A stretch of DNA of 37,290 nt from Candidatus Accumulibacter sp. 66-26 (GTDB taxonomy: Bacteria > Pseudomonadota > Gammaproteobacteria > Burkholderiales > Rhodocyclaceae). Below, in pieces: positions 34,699-37,290 of the stretch. The DNA lies in contig MKUH01000010.1 in assembly GCA_001897745.1 (NCBI GenBank), forward strand, positions 1-37,290, in the 5' to 3' direction. The translations under genes were made by a program, and so were the position numbers. Numbering within the stretch: the first letter of the stretch is position 1; every line of letters begins with the position of its first letter. The notes beneath the pieces are model-generated. The model made no database searches. It was not told where the DNA came from and was given only the letters and a program-made list of their open reading frames with translations.

Positions 34699-35589
34699 AT
34701 GACGGAAATCGAGAACATTCGCTACGCCCAGCGCCAGCGGCTTCAGTTCATTGAGTCGGTTGCCTTCTGGGAGGGGGAGATTGACCGCCCCCGGGTATGC
34801 AAGGTCTTCCACGTGTCGGAAAATCACGTGACCCGGGATTTCCGCCTATATCGGCAGTCGTTCCCTGAGAACCTGGATTACGACATCACGAGCCGGGTGT
34901 ATCGGCCGTCCCGGGAGTTTCGGCCGCAGATTGCCAGCGGCAGGCCGGAGGAATACCTGTCGCTGCTGCGCAGCTACACCGAGAGCCAGTCCGCCGCACT
35001 GGTGCCGGCCATCGGCCAGGGGGTGCGCTCCGCTTCTTTACCGGCGCCCAACGGACAAATCGAGCCGGAGGTGTTGTTCCTAGCAACCAGGGCCATCAAG
35101 CGCCGGCAGGGGCTGTCCATTCAGTACCAGTCCCTGAATACCCCGCACCCGACTTCCCGGGTGGTTTGGCCCCATGCCCTGATCTGCGCCGATTTCCGCT
35201 GGCACATCCGGGCCTTCGACGAGAAGTATGGAAAATACCTGGACTTGGTCCTGACGCGGATTTTGAGCGTATCCCCCACGAAGGATCCGCTTCCGGCCGG
35301 AATGGAGAAGGACGCCGGGTGGGAAAATGAGGTATTGGTTGAAATCACGCCGTTTGCCGGACTTTCCAGGGATCAGAAGCGGGTGGTCGGCATGGAGTAT
35401 GGGATGACCCAGAAGAAGTCCGGATGGGGCTGGTCGGTTTCCATGCGGGAATGCCTGGTTCCTTATTTCCTGAAAATCCACCGTCTGGACCTGGATGATC
35501 CGACGGCGGGATTTCCCATTGCCCTGGCTAACCCCGAGTTGGCCAAGCAGTACCGTTTTCCCCGCATTGCAACAGCTCGGCAAGCGTAA
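34699..35589 (+). CDS. WYL-domain transcriptional regulator (BrxR/CapW-like)
   Basis: This protein of 296 residues has an N-terminal winged helix-turn-helix (EIDRPRVCKVFHVSENHVTR) and a C-terminal WYL-type ligand domain (LSIQYQSLN, then FRWHIRAFDEKYGKYLDLVL). The arrangement matches BrxR and CapW, regulators that repress BREX, CBASS and other defence genes and are thought to respond to nucleic-acid signals. It is divergent from the methylase locus and most likely controls it. ATG 34699 is used; a TTG at 34687 would add four residues. Its 3' end overlaps the convergent transposase gene by 62 bases. Confidence 0.88.
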   Translation: MTEIENIRYAQRQRLQFIESVAFWEGEIDRPRVCKVFHVSENHVTRDFRLYRQSFPENLDYDITSRVYRPSREFRPQIASGRPEEYLSLLRSYTESQSAALVPAIGQGVRSASLPAPNGQIEPEVLFLATRAIKRRQGLSIQYQSLNTPHPTSRVVWPHALICADFRWHIRAFDEKYGKYLDLVLTRILSVSPTKDPLPAGMEKDAGWENEVLVEITPFAGLSRDQKRVVGMEYGMTQKKSGWGWSVSMRECLVPYFLKIHRLDLDDPTAGFPIALANPELAKQYRFPRIATARQA

Positions 35590-37231
35590 AAGGGCGTTCG
35601 GCAAGCCCTAGGCGCATGGCCGGGGTCCGCTTGTCTTCCCCTGGCAAGGCGTAGTTGTAGAAAACCCGGAACAGTGTCAGCAGTTGCATTCCGACCGCCG
35701 GATTGTACCCGCTGTAGCCGTGCCAGGTTCGGCTCTGGTTGTTTGAGGTGTGGATGGGGCGCTCAAAGATGGATAGCCGGCGCCGTACCTGCATGAAAAA
35801 TTTGTCCACTCCGCGCAGGCTTACCGTTCCGAATAGACGGGCCAAATGTGCCAAGTCGTAGGGGGTGGAGTCGGTGTGCATCAGAATGACCTTCTCAGGC
35901 TCCCCCATGTCAGGGAACGGGTATTTCACCCATTCCTGATGCAGGGAGTCTGTCTCCACGTAAGGTGACAGCATCTCCTGCAGAATCTCGTACTTCGCTT
36001 GACCTTCATCCAGGCCGGGGTGCGTCTCCAGGTAGCGCCGGATCAGGCGCTCGGCCACCGACTTCTTAGTCTTCTTCTGCTCGATAGTCATGACCTTGCC
36101 GATGGAAACGGAAAAGATATCCACCGTGCCATCCATTACCCGGTCCCTATGGGCAAAAAGGCAGGCACTCGCCAGTCCTGGATCCCGATCAAGGAAGAAT
36201 CGCACCTTCTCGACATGAGCACATAAGTCCTGCAGGAACAGGAAGTGGCCGAACATTTGGTAATCGGTCTTGACCTGCACTCCTCTGGGGGGCCTTTTGG
36301 TGTCAGCCGGCGGCAATTCGACCAACTCCGACGAGACATCGGCAGCCTCCTTGCTTAGCAGGTAGTCTTTTTGTAGCCAGATCCGGGCGTACTGCCGAAA
36401 TGGCGGGGGCTGATCATAGTCCCCTTGCGCTTTGGCCAACGCCTCAATCTCTTCAGCATCGAGGGACGGATCAAAATTCAGGTGCATGGCCAGTGCGTAG
36501 CCGCTGACATTATCGACACTACCCATGGCATTGAGCCGTACATTGCGCCGATCCATCTGGGAGCCCCAGTTGAACACGTATTCCTGCTTGTCAGAGCTGA
36601 TGTAGAGGCGTTTGACGGGAAGGGTTCGCTCCCATAGCGGGCGCTCCATTGCCGCAGAGAATTCCCGGGTTCGGTCGGCGAGGTAGTGAATCTTGCTATA
36701 GAGGGTAGAGGCTGGAATCTCTGCGGTTTCACAGATACGCCGCATGGGCATCTTGTTCACCAGCAGCCGGAAGACGAATTCGTCCAGTTCAGGCCGGCGC
36801 TGGGTGCGGTGCCGGACTCCGGGGGTAAAGGTGATGCCGCACACCAGGCAACGGTACCTTTGACTGCCGGAAGGGGTTTTACCGTGAGGGCGGAGCCTTG
36901 GGGGACTGGATGCCGATGCGCAGTCCGGATCCGGGCACTGGAGGGCTACTTGGTCACACGCACCCGCCTTCAGTCGCAGGTACTCTTCGCGGATTCCCAG
37001 ATTGCTCTTTACCGCAGAACTGGTGTTGCAGACCTTGCATGTCAGGGAAGTGATCGAGGATTTGCCACCGGTCAGTGAATAGCCATCACGGTCAGCCGGT
37101 TTTTTACCTCGAACCGCAGTGACCTTGGCGGGAATGCCAAAGTTCTCGCAATGCGGATTCTTGCAGCAATTCGCCTGCAGCCCATCGACAGGAGCAGGGA
37201 CGCGAAAGGCCCGTGGTTGCTTCGGATACAT
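35528..37231 (-). CDS. Putative transposase: zinc ribbons, HTH and DDE core
   Basis: This protein of 567 residues has two zinc-ribbon-like cysteine sets: C23/C28 with C65/C68, and C99/C104 with C128/C131 (RYRCLVCGITFTPG, as in IS1 InsA-type fingers). A helix-turn-helix follows (MRRICETAEIPASTLYSKI). The core shows likely catalytic acids: D214 in LYISSDKQEYV, D348 or D350 in FFLDRDPGL, and E490 in RRRLSIFERPI. The tail NYALPGEDKRTPAMRLGLA resembles the end of many DDE transposases. It starts 43 bases inside the right terminal repeat and reads inwards. I cannot assign a named IS family. The last 15 or so residues overlap the WYL gene end and may have been changed at a junction. Confidence 0.8.
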   Translation of the reverse strand: MYPKQPRAFRVPAPVDGLQANCCKNPHCENFGIPAKVTAVRGKKPADRDGYSLTGGKSSITSLTCKVCNTSSAVKSNLGIREEYLRLKAGACDQVALQCPDPDCASASSPPRLRPHGKTPSGSQRYRCLVCGITFTPGVRHRTQRRPELDEFVFRLLVNKMPMRRICETAEIPASTLYSKIHYLADRTREFSAAMERPLWERTLPVKRLYISSDKQEYVFNWGSQMDRRNVRLNAMGSVDNVSGYALAMHLNFDPSLDAEEIEALAKAQGDYDQPPPFRQYARIWLQKDYLLSKEAADVSSELVELPPADTKRPPRGVQVKTDYQMFGHFLFLQDLCAHVEKVRFFLDRDPGLASACLFAHRDRVMDGTVDIFSVSIGKVMTIEQKKTKKSVAERLIRRYLETHPGLDEGQAKYEILQEMLSPYVETDSLHQEWVKYPFPDMGEPEKVILMHTDSTPYDLAHLARLFGTVSLRGVDKFFMQVRRRLSIFERPIHTSNNQSRTWHGYSGYNPAVGMQLLTLFRVFYNYALPGEDKRTPAMRLGLAERPFTLAELLQCGENGTAWPTRG

Positions 37232-37235
37232 AGAA

Positions 37236-37262
37236 ATGGCCCGATCAAAATGACCGGGCCAT
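37236..37262. repeat. Right-end subterminal hairpin in the transposase leader
   Basis: An 8-bp stem, ATGGCCCG/CGGGCCAT, encloses an 11-base loop. It begins five bases upstream of the transposase start codon, where a ribosome-binding site would be expected; none is visible. It may fold in the mRNA and limit translation, or serve as a transposase-binding site. The words CCCGG and TCATTTT are shared with the left-end hairpin. Confidence 0.55.
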
Positions 37263-37273
37263 TATATTTATTG

Positions 37274-37286
37274 GCCACACTTTAGG
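37274..37286. repeat. Right terminal inverted repeat
   Basis: GCCACACTTTAGG, the exact reverse complement of bases 1-13. Four further bases (cgaa) complete the window and may be flanking DNA or part of a target duplication. Confidence 0.85.
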
Positions 37287-37290
37287 CGAA

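Noticed and set aside
34687..37231. BREX or DISARM locus suggested by the WYL regulator and methylase
   Set aside because: The required partners (PglZ-type phosphatase, BrxC ATPase, DISARM helicase) are absent; only the methylase, a small nuclease-like protein and the regulator are present.

Overview
The window looks like one large mobile element. A perfect 13-bp terminal inverted repeat (CCTAAAGTGTGGC) starts at base 1 and recurs inverted at 37274-37286, four bases before the right edge. Just inside the right end, a 567-residue protein with two zinc-ribbon-like motifs, a helix-turn-helix and a DDE-type core faces inwards and is the obvious transposase candidate. Most of the sequence is GC-rich. 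The gene content (mer, pbr/cad-type lead or cadmium resistance, system I cytochrome c maturation, IS21) is typical of Betaproteobacteria or related Gammaproteobacteria from metal-exposed environments; the exact host cannot be named from the sequence.

Layout, left to right. (1) 1-4950: left end with a 13-bp-stem hairpin, a small unidentified minus-strand ORF, then a four-gene CBASS operon: CD-NTase, Cap2 (E2-E1 fusion), Cap3 (JAMM peptidase) and Cap5 (HNH-SAVED nuclease). (2) 5003-about 7480: an IS21-family element (istA, istB) that keeps only one recognisable end. (3) 7600-9130: a divergent pair of unidentified genes and a truncated CzcI-like gene. (4) 9128-13472: a lead/cadmium module: P-type ATPase, PAP2 phosphatase, signal peptidase II and a lone DsbD alpha-domain protein, with a divergent PbrR/CadR-type regulator. 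(5) 13536-17313: a DUF411 gene, a decayed DUF302/merD chimera, then merA, merP and merT with divergent merR. (6) 17536-24617: a MerR-type promoter followed by ccmF, ccmG, ccmH, ccmI, dsbB-like, dsbA-like and lnt. (7) 24618-25428: a decayed region with a frameshifted small membrane-protein gene. (8) 25429-29318: a Gabija defence system (gajA, gajB). (9) 29514-30578: an AT-rich orphan gene. (10) 30794-35589: an N6-adenine methylase gene, a PD-(D/E)XK nuclease-like gene and a divergent WYL-domain regulator. (11) 35528-37231: the transposase candidate.

The element therefore has anti-phage modules on both flanks (CBASS on the left, Gabija and a restriction-modification-like locus on the right) around a metal-resistance core. 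In the core, four promoters have the MerR-family architecture of a dyad in a 19-bp spacer. One is the mer promoter. The other three resemble each other and sit in front of the metal ATPase operon, the DUF411 gene and the ccm-dsb-lnt operon. This suggests that a PbrR/CadR-type regulator switches on metal export together with envelope repair: disulphide formation, haem attachment, and lipoprotein and undecaprenyl-phosphate handling. That link is an inference from sequence and is the most testable new hypothesis here, alongside the TIR-bounded transposon itself.
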